In this document: positions 1 through 7,452 of the stretch, in pieces
Numbering within the stretch: the first letter of the stretch is position 1
Layout of the letters: every line of letters starts with the position of its first letter
Assembly (NCBI GenBank): GCA_964402925.1
Contig: CAYOED010000112.1
Span: 1 to 8,337 of the forward strand
Reading direction: 5' to 3'
Source: Suilimivivens sp964402925
GTDB lineage: Bacteria > Bacillota > Clostridia > Lachnospirales > Lachnospiraceae
DNA length: 8,337 nucleotides
Made by a program: the position numbers and the translations under genes
The notes under the pieces: model-generated
What the model saw: the letters and a program-made list of their open reading frames with translations, nothing else
What the model was told of the DNA's origin: nothing
Databases searched by the model: none

Positions 1-57
1 TTGGGCTGGTCGAAAGACCCTGGTCCACCGAGCGGCGGGGAATTTCCCCGCCATTCT
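1..57 (+). ncRNA. Structured RNA segment upstream of a DUF3800 gene (probable DUF3800-type RNA motif, left end cut off)
   Basis: Two hairpins are visible. The first pairs 2-7 with 22-27 (two G-U pairs) and 8-11 with 16-19, with a two-base bulge at 20-21, and closes on a GAAA tetraloop at 12-15. The second pairs 34-40 with 46-52 (seven GC-only pairs) around a five-base AATTT loop. The downstream sequence ATTCTCATTTTC is only a weak T-tract, so the second stem could be the 3' end of the RNA or an attenuator-like terminator. Comparative work by Weinberg and colleagues (2017) named a series of RNA motifs, DUF3800-I to DUF3800-XI, found upstream of DUF3800 genes; the position here, about 40 bases before such a gene, fits that pattern. 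Which motif it matches, and how far it extends left of the window, cannot be told from this sequence. Alternatives are the terminator of an upstream gene or a leader of the DUF3800 mRNA. Confidence 0.5.
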
Positions 58-76
58 CATTTTCAAATTTACTATC

Positions 77-82
77 AAAGGA
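77..82 (+). promoter_or_regulatory. Ribosome binding site of the DUF3800 gene
   Basis: AAAGGA lies seven bases before the ATG at 90. It fixes that ATG as the start, and it sits downstream of the second RNA hairpin, so the hairpin does not cover it. Confidence 0.7.
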
Positions 83-89
83 CGATTGT

Positions 90-773
90 ATGTCAGAAAA
101 GATACTTAGTGTATTTATAGATGAGTCTGGGGACTTCGGTCCTTATGAAGCACACGCTCCCTACTACTTGGTTTCAATGATATTACATAATCAAAGCACT
201 GATATTTCTGAAAATATTAAACTTTTCGATTCTCACTTATTGAACTTAGGCTATCCAAATCATGCTATTCATACAGGTCCACTAATTCGACGAGAATCTG
301 TGTACACTAATGATTTAATTGAAGATAGAAAACGCTTATTTAATGCCTTATTCAACTTTGCAAGAAAACTTGACTTTCAATATTCATGTATAAAGGTAAA
401 GAAAAGTGAATGTCCCGATGTGATAACAATGACGTCAAAGGTATCAAAGGCTTTAGCTGACGTTCTCCGCAACAATGAATGCTTTTGGAATAACTTTGAT
501 AAAGTCATTATCTACTACGATAACGGACAAATCGAATTAACCAAAATTCTAACATCGGTATTTAGTACCCTCTACACACATGTGGAATTTCGCAAAGTGA
601 GACCTGTAGATTACAAATTGTTCCAGATCGCCGACCTTATCTGTACCATGGAACTTCTCGCCGAAAAGGCAGCGCATAAATCATTCTCCCACTCCGAAAT
701 GGATTTTTTTGATAATATCAGAGATTTCAAGAAAAATTATCTAAAGCACTTGAAGAAAAAATTACTCCAGTAA
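90..773 (+). CDS. DUF3800 domain protein (putative RNase H-fold nuclease)
   Basis: This 227-residue protein shows the DUF3800 signature from end to end. The N-terminal strand ends in FIDESGDFG (residues 9-17) with acidic residues D11, E12 and D15. A central IHTGPLIRRE (60-69) follows, then a hydrophobic strand ending YYDN (142-145), and a C-terminal LFQIADLIC (177-185) with D182. The spaced acidic residues resemble an RNase H-like active site; DUF3800 proteins are predicted to have this fold, but their biochemical role is largely unknown. The length is usual for the family and no signal peptide or membrane segment is seen, so it should be cytosolic. The C-terminus is lysine-rich (KKNYLKHLKKKLL), which could help bind nucleic acid. 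It is the only plus-strand gene in the window and follows a structured RNA directly. An RNA-linked toxin or defence role is possible but is inference. The family call is secure; the function is not. Confidence 0.85.
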   Translation: MSEKILSVFIDESGDFGPYEAHAPYYLVSMILHNQSTDISENIKLFDSHLLNLGYPNHAIHTGPLIRRESVYTNDLIEDRKRLFNALFNFARKLDFQYSCIKVKKSECPDVITMTSKVSKALADVLRNNECFWNNFDKVIIYYDNGQIELTKILTSVFSTLYTHVEFRKVRPVDYKLFQIADLICTMELLAEKAAHKSFSHSEMDFFDNIRDFKKNYLKHLKKKLLQ

Positions 774-939
774 ATAAAATATTTATCTTCTTCAATCAAA
801 TAATCTTGTATACTATGAAAAGCCATAACGTATTTTTTAGTTTATTTGTATTTCTCACCATAATCGTCATCACTCCAAATATCGATTTTTATCACTAATA
901 GAATACCACAATCAATTTCGTATTTCTATGAATCTACTC
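774..939. other. AT-rich convergent intergenic gap
   Basis: The DUF3800 gene and the hydrolase gene end facing each other across this gap. It is AT-rich, and I see no clear hairpin with a T-tract and no open frame of interest, so the terminators of both genes are not evident. Confidence 0.4.
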
Positions 940-2603
940 CTACATCTTTTTAAAAATAATACCGCCAAAAGTCAAATAATCCCTCTCATCCTTCTTTTGT
1001 AATTCCACCATCTGTCTTGCCAGTCTACCGAACCCCTGTATAATTGCAAAATTCTCATCTATTACTCTTAAGCAGCTGTCGAATTTTGCATTTAAAGCCG
1101 CTATCTCCAGCATTAGCACATCATCTTCCACTTTCAGACAACATTTACAACTTAAGTCCTTAAAACGTTCATTATTAACCCGATAGTCGCCACAAGCTTT
1201 TTTGAAACATTCCGGAATCGTTGTATGTTCATATTTACATCCAATAATTCCTCTTGTTTTATGGTATTTTCCGCTTTGTTCCAGAAGCATAACATCTTCG
1301 CCCAAATAAGAATCAGGTTTCAATCGCATTCCCTGAATTGACCGTTTAAACAGAGGAAGTTTATGTAAAAGTCTGATAGGATAGCATTGTAAATACCCAT
1401 CTTCACAAGGATATAACTTTATTGGTATCTTAGACACTCTAGTGACCAGTTCCTTTTTATGATTCAATTTAATATCCATCATCCCCAGACCAGTTGCATA
1501 CCGGCCAACAAATTGTATATTATCCCTGTGCACATGCTTATGTTCCACCGATACTTCCTTTATGGCAATCCCTTTCTCTTTCAGATATTCCACCAAAACA
1601 GTCATGCCCGCCATTCCCGATAATCCTATTGCTCTCTGGCTATTCGTCATCACCACAATACCAATACCCAAGCCAGGAATATAGTTAAAAATAGAATGGT
1701 TGCAAGTGGTATTTCCGCCATGCCCAAGCACCTTGCCTACCTTTTCCCCAAAATCATATTGATTGTGAATTAAACCGTAACCAACATTCTGTAATTCCTT
1801 GTCAATTGGCTCTTCTAAGTTTAATGTTTCCATAAATTCCAAGGATTCTTTTTTTAGGAGCGCATTTTCTTTATTCAGGAACATCTGGCCAAACTTCACA
1901 AAATCATTGAGCGACATATATGTATTGGAGCCTGCCGGAAGCAGAGTTGACAGCATATCCTCCACTGACTTTCCCTTTTTGTCATAACATAAAGAAACAT
2001 GAGATGCATAGGGGCTCCTATCAGCTTCATTTAAAAGAAAATGAACCTGAATATCCAAAGGCCCCGCAATCTCATTTCGTATGTATTCCGTATAAGATAA
2101 ACCTGAAATTCTTTCGATGACAATTCCAAGTACGGTATAACCCACGTTAGAATAAGAAAACATTTTCCCGGCTCCGCAGTCAGGTAAGTATCTTTTAATT
2201 CTGCAATAACCTCATGATAATCTCTTGTTCTATCCAGTATCAGTTGAAACAGATCCGACACAAGTCCCGATCTGTGCATCAGCAGATTTTCAATCGTAAT
2301 CTTATCATATTCGAAATATGATTTCACCTCAAATTCAGGAATAAACTTCTTGATGTCATCGTCCAAAGAAAGCTTTCCTTCCTCTCGCAGTTTTAAAATA
2401 CCTAATGCTGTCATGACCTTGGTGTTAGAACCTATCATATACAGGCTGTCATTATCACTTTTAATCCTTTCTTCCTTATTTGCAAAACCATAGTTATAGT
2501 TGTAAATAATTCCCTTTCTGTCAAACAAAGCTACATTTACGCCGACTGCCTTGCTCTTTTTACACAGTTTTTTGAGTTTCTGATCAAGTATCTGTTTATC
2601 CAC
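940..2603 (-). pseudogene. Serine hydrolase, beta-lactamase class C / penicillin-binding protein family, split by a one-base frameshift
   Basis: The gene reads in two frames that join into one 554-residue serine hydrolase. The first frame (2603 to about 2163) starts at GTG. It carries the nucleophile motif SNTK (S59, K62) and LLMHRSGL (107-114), then runs to PGK at 145-147. The second frame (2163 to 940) resumes exactly with MFSYSNVGY, giving the second catalytic motif YSN, and later holds HGG (148-150 of that part), the class C counterpart of the KTG motif. The break lies in a run of four A on the coding strand (2163-2166); one more A restores PGK-MFSYSN. Without it the first frame runs 43 more out-of-frame residues and stops at 2031. 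About 200 C-terminal residues follow the hydrolase domain and may be a lipocalin- or DUF3471-like extension. No signal peptide is obvious. If intact it would cleave amide or ester bonds (esterase, D-aminopeptidase or beta-lactamase activity). The break may be true inactivation or a sequencing error. Confidence 0.85.
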
Positions 2604-3687
2604 TTTTTAGTTCCTCCCATTGCTTTTTTACTTGTTCTTCCGCCTTAGAACCATCTGTTGCACCAAAAACAAAATTCTCAACAGCCTCCACTGCCGTTTT
2701 TCCTATACCATCAAAAGAAACACCTTCGTTTTCCATTCCCTTAAAAATCCGCACTCCCTGCATGGTATAAATCGGAGACTCATCAAACTGTTTCGCTAGA
2801 ATATAAGCATTTGTAATATATTCCCTTGTCTCATCCGCATATCCAAAAGAAGTTTTCCACACTGCACATTGTGCCATTAAAATCGCTTTGAACTTATCCA
2901 AAAAAGTTATAGCAGAAGCATCAACTTTCAAACTATCAAAAAAGTCAATTAACCATAATGCAACTGCTATGCATGTTTCATCCTTTGCCTGCGCATATAC
3001 AAACGCCATACCAGATACTGTACGAATTACCTGATTGATAATCTCTGACATAGATGAAATAAGATAGTCCTTAGCTTCGTCCGGTTTCTTTAATTGTACA
3101 GCATATATATATCCTATAAGACTACTGTTGATATTGCATATGTTATTCTGCTTTAAAACATTCAATCCCTGCTCCGTCTTCCCCGCCGCCAGATAATTGC
3201 TTGCCATATGGTTTAAAATGGTTGCTTCGTTAATGCGCGTATCCTTGTGCTGATATAGCAAAGAAATCGCCTTCTCAAACAGCTGATTGGACTTTATCAT
3301 CGATTCTTCACATTTATCCTCAGAAAATTTCAACATATACATCATCGCACTTGCATACACAACATCAAAATTATTGGGGTACTTTTTCAATGCCTTTTCT
3401 GACTCAATAACGCCTTCTTCAAAATCCTTTTCTACTATGCACTGTTTTATCCTCTGAATTCTATTTTCCACATTACCATTTTGCTGTTCATATCCTAAAA
3501 GCATATCCACCGAAACCTCAAAAAAATCTGCAATTTCCATAATCAGCTTTATTTCCGGTGTAGACAATCCTGCTTCCCACTTATAAACAGCTCCAACAGT
3601 AACACCTAATGCTTCTGCCATTTGTTCTTGGGTAAGGGAGTGTGCTTTGCGTAAGTTTCTTATATTTTCTGCTATTCTGATCTTCAT
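2596..3687 (-). CDS. XRE-family transcriptional regulator with helical-repeat (TPR-like) C-terminal region
   Basis: Residues 6-65 form a classic Cro/CI-type helix-turn-helix: IRNLRKAHSLTQEQMAEALG, then the recognition helix around VTVGAVYKWEAG (29-40), then STPEIKLIMEIADFFEVSVDMLLG. The remaining roughly 290 residues are almost all helical, with TPR-like pairs such as the one from about 75 to 120 (ESEKALKKYPNNFDVVYASA). Such tails usually sense a ligand, peptide or partner protein. The ATG at 3687 is supported by GAAGGGA at 3694-3700, six bases upstream. The stop overlaps the GTG start of the serine hydrolase gene by eight bases, so the two are one transcript and probably translationally coupled. 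It likely controls its own promoter and the hydrolase, but no operator could be defined. The frame is intact although its partner gene is broken. Confidence 0.85.
   Translation of the reverse strand: MKIRIAENIRNLRKAHSLTQEQMAEALGVTVGAVYKWEAGLSTPEIKLIMEIADFFEVSVDMLLGYEQQNGNVENRIQRIKQCIVEKDFEEGVIESEKALKKYPNNFDVVYASAMMYMLKFSEDKCEESMIKSNQLFEKAISLLYQHKDTRINEATILNHMASNYLAAGKTEQGLNVLKQNNICNINSSLIGYIYAVQLKKPDEAKDYLISSMSEIINQVIRTVSGMAFVYAQAKDETCIAVALWLIDFFDSLKVDASAITFLDKFKAILMAQCAVWKTSFGYADETREYITNAYILAKQFDESPIYTMQGVRIFKGMENEGVSFDGIGKTAVEAVENFVFGATDGSKAEEQVKKQWEELKSG
2612..2618 (-). promoter_or_regulatory. Ribosome binding site inside the regulator gene for the GTG-started hydrolase
   Basis: GGGAGGA on the minus strand lies eight bases before the GTG at 2603-2601, within the last codons of the regulator gene. 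It supports a GTG start at 2603, which overlaps the regulator stop (TAA at 2598-2596) by eight bases. Confidence 0.7.
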
Positions 3688-3721
3688 GATGAATCCCTTC
3701 TTTCTCTGCTATTTTAATACT

Positions 3722-3750
3722 ATTATATTTTGATTTGAACACACTGGTAA
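3722..3750 (-). promoter_or_regulatory. Promoter of the regulator-hydrolase operon
   Basis: On the minus strand a perfect TATAAT -10 box (3727-3722) is preceded by a 17-base spacer and TTACCA (3750-3745), which matches the TTGACA -35 consensus at four of six bases. The -10 box ends about 34 bases before the regulator ATG. The flanking DNA is very AT-rich. Confidence 0.55.
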
Positions 3751-3807
3751 TACGGATTGTTTATCATTTTTTATACCAATAGTAAGGGTTGCTGGTTTTC
3801 AAAAGTA

Positions 3808-3844
3808 AACTCCGATGAAAATGGCGCCAAATTTCATCGGAGTT
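3808..3844 (-). terminator. Strong hairpin, probable rho-independent terminator
   Basis: A perfect 13-base stem pairs 3808-3820 with 3832-3844 around an 11-base loop that itself contains the palindrome TGGCGCCA. On the minus strand it is followed by TACTTTTG, a modest T-tract. It lies about 65 bases past the stop of the broken GNAT gene and upstream of the regulator promoter, so it probably ends the lipoprotein/GNAT transcript. On the plus strand the following bases are CCTTTATAG, a poorer terminator. Confidence 0.6.
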
Positions 3845-3909
3845 CCTTTATAGTATCATTTTATTGTCAAAATTTAAAATCTCACAAGCAGTCAAAATAA
3901 GACCTAGAT

Positions 3910-4205
3910 TTACCGTTTCTTCCACCAAGTCCATTTCACCGCAGGTTTGTAACCGATTGCTTTATAAAATCCATTAGCTCCGCCTGTCATATGCGTTGCT
4001 CCCAATGCTTTTGTTCTTCGATACAATTCAGACAGAGCAGCAGCGGCAAGCCCTTTGCGGCGATATTCCGGAATTGTGCAAAGCGGTTCCATATAAGCCA
4101 GTTTATTTTCGGGAGTCCACCACATTCCTGCATAACAGGCATACTCTCCCTTTTCATCGGCAAGTCAAACAGATTAGAGGGGGTAAAATTTGATAAACAT
4201 TCTAT
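3910..4205 (-). pseudogene. GNAT-family N-acetyltransferase, C-terminal remnant
   Basis: From 4164 down to 3910 one frame encodes LADEKGEYACYAGMWW and then an acetyl-CoA-binding core: MEPLCTIPEYRRKGLAAAALSEL, with the R-R-K-G-L-A pocket loop, followed by GGANGFYKAIGYKPAVKW, a typical GNAT C-terminal strand-helix. An in-frame ATG at 4125 gives 71 residues, but coding similarity clearly continues upstream of it. That frame meets a TGA at 4167-4165. A neighbouring frame from 4205 to about 4164 reads IECLSNFTPSNLFDL, which looks like the preceding part of the same protein, so a one-base indel near 4164 is likely. Everything further N-terminal is missing, because the next gene's stop lies at 4223. 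The gene is therefore both truncated and frameshifted. It sits directly behind an intact but dissimilar GNAT gene. Confidence 0.7.
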
Positions 4206-4222
4206 TCACATACAACTGAAAT

Positions 4223-4678
4223 TTATCGTTCCATAATAAAATTAGTAACTTCTACATTTCCGTCCATCTCTTTGCAGCCAATGTTGAAGCCGCATTTTTC
4301 AGTATAGAATTTTATATTCTGCTCCTTGTCCGAAGGTGTTACCAATGTAATTTGCTTCCAATCGGAATAAATTGACAACATATATTGGAATGCTTGCGTG
4401 CCTATCCCCATTCCCTGATACGTTGGAATAATACATAAGCAACCAAGATGATAATGTCCATTTCCTTTGTTTTCAAAAGAAATCACTCCAACGGGAATGT
4501 TATCTTTAATGATAATATATTTGGGAAATCTAAGGATGGACAATTCCATTTGGCTCTTAGTTTTTCCATAACCGGGGCATTCTCCATAGTGAACATAATC
4601 ATCATAAAATGAGGAATTATAAATATCTATTAGCAAACTGGCATCCGATTTAGCGGCTTTTCTGTATGTCAATACCAT
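4223..4678 (-). CDS. GNAT-family N-acetyltransferase
   Basis: The protein of about 151 residues begins MVLTYRKAAKSDASLLIDIY, the usual first strand and helix of a GNAT enzyme. The core LGCLCIIPTYQGMGIGTQAFQYM holds the acetyl-CoA loop Q-G-M-G-I-G (88-93), and NIKFYTEKCGFNIG near the C-terminus is motif B, with the tyrosine often used as general acid. It should transfer an acetyl group from acetyl-CoA to an amine; the substrate cannot be predicted. I chose the ATG at 4678 because GAAAGGTG lies eight bases before it (4687-4694). An in-frame ATG at 4711 would add 11 residues but has no ribosome binding site. The gene starts about 50 bases after the lipoprotein gene ends, in the same direction, so the two may be co-transcribed. 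Confidence 0.85.
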   Translation of the reverse strand: MVLTYRKAAKSDASLLIDIYNSSFYDDYVHYGECPGYGKTKSQMELSILRFPKYIIIKDNIPVGVISFENKGNGHYHLGCLCIIPTYQGMGIGTQAFQYMLSIYSDWKQITLVTPSDKEQNIKFYTEKCGFNIGCKEMDGNVEVTNFIMER

Positions 4679-4730
4679 TTTGTTTTCACCTTTCAAATAC
4701 TGAATCAGCATTTAAGAACCAAAGGCAGCT

Positions 4731-7163
4731 TCACCCCTTTCCCGCAGTCTCCTGGCCGGTTATCTGTACCCGCAGTTCACACCGTGGAGTAATATAATAA
4801 CTGGCAATCCAACTGATGTGCTCTTTTTCCCACAGAGATACATTCATATAGTAATTGTATCCTTCTGTCAAAAATAGCTGGAATGTGTATATTTGCCCGT
4901 CGAACTCCTGATACCACCGCTGAATCAACTCATATTCATAGTTGGGATAATAGCGGTAAGGACATTCTGGTTCCCATGTCTCCTGTAATTTCAGTGTAAT
5001 GTTCTCCAGCCGATATTCTTCCGTAATCAAATACAGAGTTGTATAATTGCTGGGAAACCAGTGGTGTTTGCTCTGATATTCCGGCATCCCATCGTTATCA
5101 TAATCCACCATATACCAGTCATAGCCGTCGGAAAGCCTCTGAAGCTTTACCGGATCTGTGACAGATTCCTCACATCCGGTATATACGATAATATCATCAT
5201 TGATGGGTGATGCCTCCATCAGCTCTTTTTGAATGCTCTCTACATAATTGTTAATCTGCTCCAGCGTGGAAGCATTGCCCTGATACCCTTTTGTCCAGAT
5301 ATATTCCTCAGGCAACAACGTCACTTTTAGTGCCTGTCCGCTGATTCCCTCCCAAATTAAGGGATACAGATAAATTGTGTCCTTGTATTTAGAGTAATAA
5401 TTGTAGCAGGTATCCACCAAATATAATCCGTTCTCATAGGGCACTACGCGGGCATTCATATCCAACGTACCCACCTGATCTAAATATTCCAGTTCATTTT
5501 CCACAAGGCGGTAACAACTGATGTCCACAAAGCGAGCCGAACCGCCCGAATCCGCTACCAAAAGCAAAAATTGGGAGTCTTCAATGCTATATTGATAGAT
5601 GTGACAAATATATTGCTCAAAATAGTCCAGATCCATCCAGCTGTCTTCCATAGAGGCAAACCAAGTCTCATACACTGCCTCATGATCCATCAGCTCCAGA
5701 GGCGCCGCAAGAGCGTCGAGTGAGGACCAATCTCTGGTGAAAAGAGCTTTTTCTGCCAAAAGCACCAGCCCTTCCGGGACAATCGTACCAGCCAATAGTA
5801 CCTCCGTCTCTTCTGCTTCCAAGTTATACTGTACCTGCTGCCATAATTCTGCTGCCACCTCACACCGGTTCTCCGGGAAGGCCTGCGATGCATCCTCCGG
5901 CCGATAACAGATGTTCCTCACATTGCAGTCCTCATAATCCCAGTAATCATCTATCACTGCATGAATCTGAGGTTTGATTCCATAGAGGGCAATCGGCTCC
6001 AGTTTTGCCTTTTCCACATCCCTATTATAGAGAAATGCCTCCAGCAGGTACTGCTCCTGCTGCTCTGCGTAATACAGAACGAAATATACTTGCTGACCTT
6101 CCAGCATAAAGATCCACTGCTGTTTCTGTGGTACATAGTCCAAATGTTCCGGTGTCCAGAGCACATCATCCAGAGCTGCTGTCAGCTCCTCCTTCTCCTC
6201 TTCCGCCAACCCTTTTTCCGCGCCGCTGAAACGTTCGCTGTTTCGATTCCGCAGCATCAGATCCAGACCAATCTCCTGAATATACGTTTCCATGGCGGAT
6301 TGAAGATTCGTTTCTTCTGCCAGTTCATCCCTATGCTCCACTGCCCACAGTTTTCTGATTTCACAATCCGTACTGCTGCGGCGCAGATAAATTTGCTCCT
6401 GGTGGATCTGCCACATAAATCCTCTGGCCTCCCCGCTTAAATCAAAGAGCCCCAGTGCTTTAGTTGCTTCTTTCTTGTAGTCATCATAATTGCAGACCAT
6501 ATAGTAAGTTCCCTCATAAGAAAATATCGCATACAGCCTGTAATAGCCCGCATAGTCATAGCCTGCAAATGTATAGGAGCCTGCGTCATTCTGCTCCAAA
6601 AGGATGGCGGTACTACTGTGGGAATATTCGTATCGGGTACGCTCCATCATTACAATCTCATCCAGACCATCCCCATCCATATCCAGCCGATAAAAATCAT
6701 AAGATGCTGTTTTATCCCAATTTGCCAAAACGGTATTGATTTCCTCTTCCTGCAGGGACAATTCCTCTCCCTCCCGAGGCACATAATCAAAATCTTTCCG
6801 GTTTATCCTCAGATTCGCATCATCCAACTCCCGCAGCAGAGCGTCTGAAGTCCCTGCCACTAGCGCCTCACTCAATTGCTGAACCAGCTCAGCTGGGAAA
6901 TTTGCGTTGTCTGCATCCTGAGACAGATCCGGCAGTGTTTTTTCAGTATCTTCAAAAGCCAGTTGGAGCACAAGAGCATCTAACTCTTCCTGCAGAGTCT
7001 GCTTCTTTTCATTGACTGAATCTGCAGTATCGCCGCCCTCTTCTGCGGCTGTGCCGCAGCCTGCCAGCAAGAGCACCAGCAACAGAAGTATCAGCAATAG
7101 CCATAACCTTTTATATAATAATCTTATGTACCATAATTTCCTATGCCAATCTCTCTTTTTCAT
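4731..7163 (-). CDS. Large secreted lipoprotein with two calcium-binding-like D-x-D-x-D-G loops; function unknown
   Basis: This 810-residue protein starts with a basic stretch and a leucine-rich segment (about 21-33) that ends in the lipobox LLAGC, so Cys36 should be lipidated by Lgt and the protein anchored outside the membrane. The mature N-terminus (GTAAEEGGDTADSVNEKK) is an acidic flexible linker. Two EF-hand-like acidic loops are present, DMDGDGLDE (161-169) and DYDNDGMPE (687-695). Each follows an almost identical lead-in, YDFYRL and YDWYMV. The rest is rich in tyrosine, tryptophan and acidic residues, with no enzyme motif that I recognise; a repeated beta-rich or VCBS/FG-GAP-like fold is possible. 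The ATG at 7163 is fixed by a stop codon directly upstream, but the nearest ribosome binding site, AAAGGA (7179-7184), is 15 bases away, which is long. The gene looks clearly richer in G+C than its neighbours. It may be resident DNA flanked by acquired genes. Confidence 0.8.
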   Translation of the reverse strand: MKKRDWHRKLWYIRLLYKRLWLLLILLLLVLLLAGCGTAAEEGGDTADSVNEKKQTLQEELDALVLQLAFEDTEKTLPDLSQDADNANFPAELVQQLSEALVAGTSDALLRELDDANLRINRKDFDYVPREGEELSLQEEEINTVLANWDKTASYDFYRLDMDGDGLDEIVMMERTRYEYSHSSTAILLEQNDAGSYTFAGYDYAGYYRLYAIFSYEGTYYMVCNYDDYKKEATKALGLFDLSGEARGFMWQIHQEQIYLRRSSTDCEIRKLWAVEHRDELAEETNLQSAMETYIQEIGLDLMLRNRNSERFSGAEKGLAEEEKEELTAALDDVLWTPEHLDYVPQKQQWIFMLEGQQVYFVLYYAEQQEQYLLEAFLYNRDVEKAKLEPIALYGIKPQIHAVIDDYWDYEDCNVRNICYRPEDASQAFPENRCEVAAELWQQVQYNLEAEETEVLLAGTIVPEGLVLLAEKALFTRDWSSLDALAAPLELMDHEAVYETWFASMEDSWMDLDYFEQYICHIYQYSIEDSQFLLLVADSGGSARFVDISCYRLVENELEYLDQVGTLDMNARVVPYENGLYLVDTCYNYYSKYKDTIYLYPLIWEGISGQALKVTLLPEEYIWTKGYQGNASTLEQINNYVESIQKELMEASPINDDIIVYTGCEESVTDPVKLQRLSDGYDWYMVDYDNDGMPEYQSKHHWFPSNYTTLYLITEEYRLENITLKLQETWEPECPYRYYPNYEYELIQRWYQEFDGQIYTFQLFLTEGYNYYMNVSLWEKEHISWIASYYITPRCELRVQITGQETAGKG

Positions 7164-7174
7164 TTAGTTTTGCT

Positions 7175-7452
7175 TTATTCCTTTCCGCTATAATAACAGA
7201 TATTTCCTGTATACGTTCCAAACAATGGGTACACCATTTGATTTATGGTGTCCGCGTATTCTTGATTATTGACTGTACTAACTGCTACAATTTCTTCAAC
7301 AACGTCCCTTAACTGCTCTGGAGTGTTGGGTATTTTCCTTAACAGAAAATCTATGTCTACAGTTACTCTGCTGTCAAACTCCGTCAATGAATATATAAAC
7401 AAACCACCTTCGTCTCATTTTTTAATCTTACAAGCACTGAAGCTGTCGCATC
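7175..7452 (-). pseudogene. abiEii: AbiEii-type toxin (nucleotidyltransferase) remnant with internal deletion
   Basis: Two pieces of an AbiEii-like protein lie in different frames. The N-terminal piece (7452 to about 7411) reads DATASVLVRLKNE, resembling the usual start of these toxins. About 40 codons later in the family comes the KGGL strand; here the next bases already encode GGLFIYSLTEFDSRVTVDIDFLLRK (from 7408), so that stretch is deleted and the frame changed. The nucleotidyltransferase G-G-L and D-I-D-F motifs survive, followed by a helix up to STVNN (about 7265). The remaining 29 residues to the stop at 7175 do not look like AbiEii. Most of the family's usual length of nearly 300 residues is absent. 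A TTG at 7402 would allow a 75-residue product, without an evident ribosome binding site. The family transfers nucleotides and is the toxin of a type IV system; this copy should be inactive. Confidence 0.7.

Noticed and set aside
1..60. 3' end of a tRNA or other housekeeping RNA
   Set aside because: The tetraloop hairpin lacks a seven-base T-loop with TTCGA, and the order of stems does not fit a tRNA end; I saw no match to tmRNA or RNase P ends.
1494..2120. Plus-strand open frames opposite the serine hydrolase
   Set aside because: They are antisense to a recognisable catalytic domain and encode no known motif.
2155..2170. Programmed ribosomal frameshift in the hydrolase gene
   Set aside because: The site is a run of only four A with no slippery heptamer, no obvious stimulatory stem or internal Shine-Dalgarno; a plain one-base loss is simpler.
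3743..3780. Inverted-repeat operator upstream of the regulator promoter
   Set aside because: The half-sites ACTGGTAATA and TATACCAATAGT match only loosely with shifted spacing, so I could not support an operator.
5690..6848. Several open frames on both strands inside the lipoprotein gene
   Set aside because: They overlap a long coding frame with a signal peptide and coherent motifs, have no ribosome binding sites and encode low-complexity or cysteine/histidine-rich sequence typical of shadow frames.
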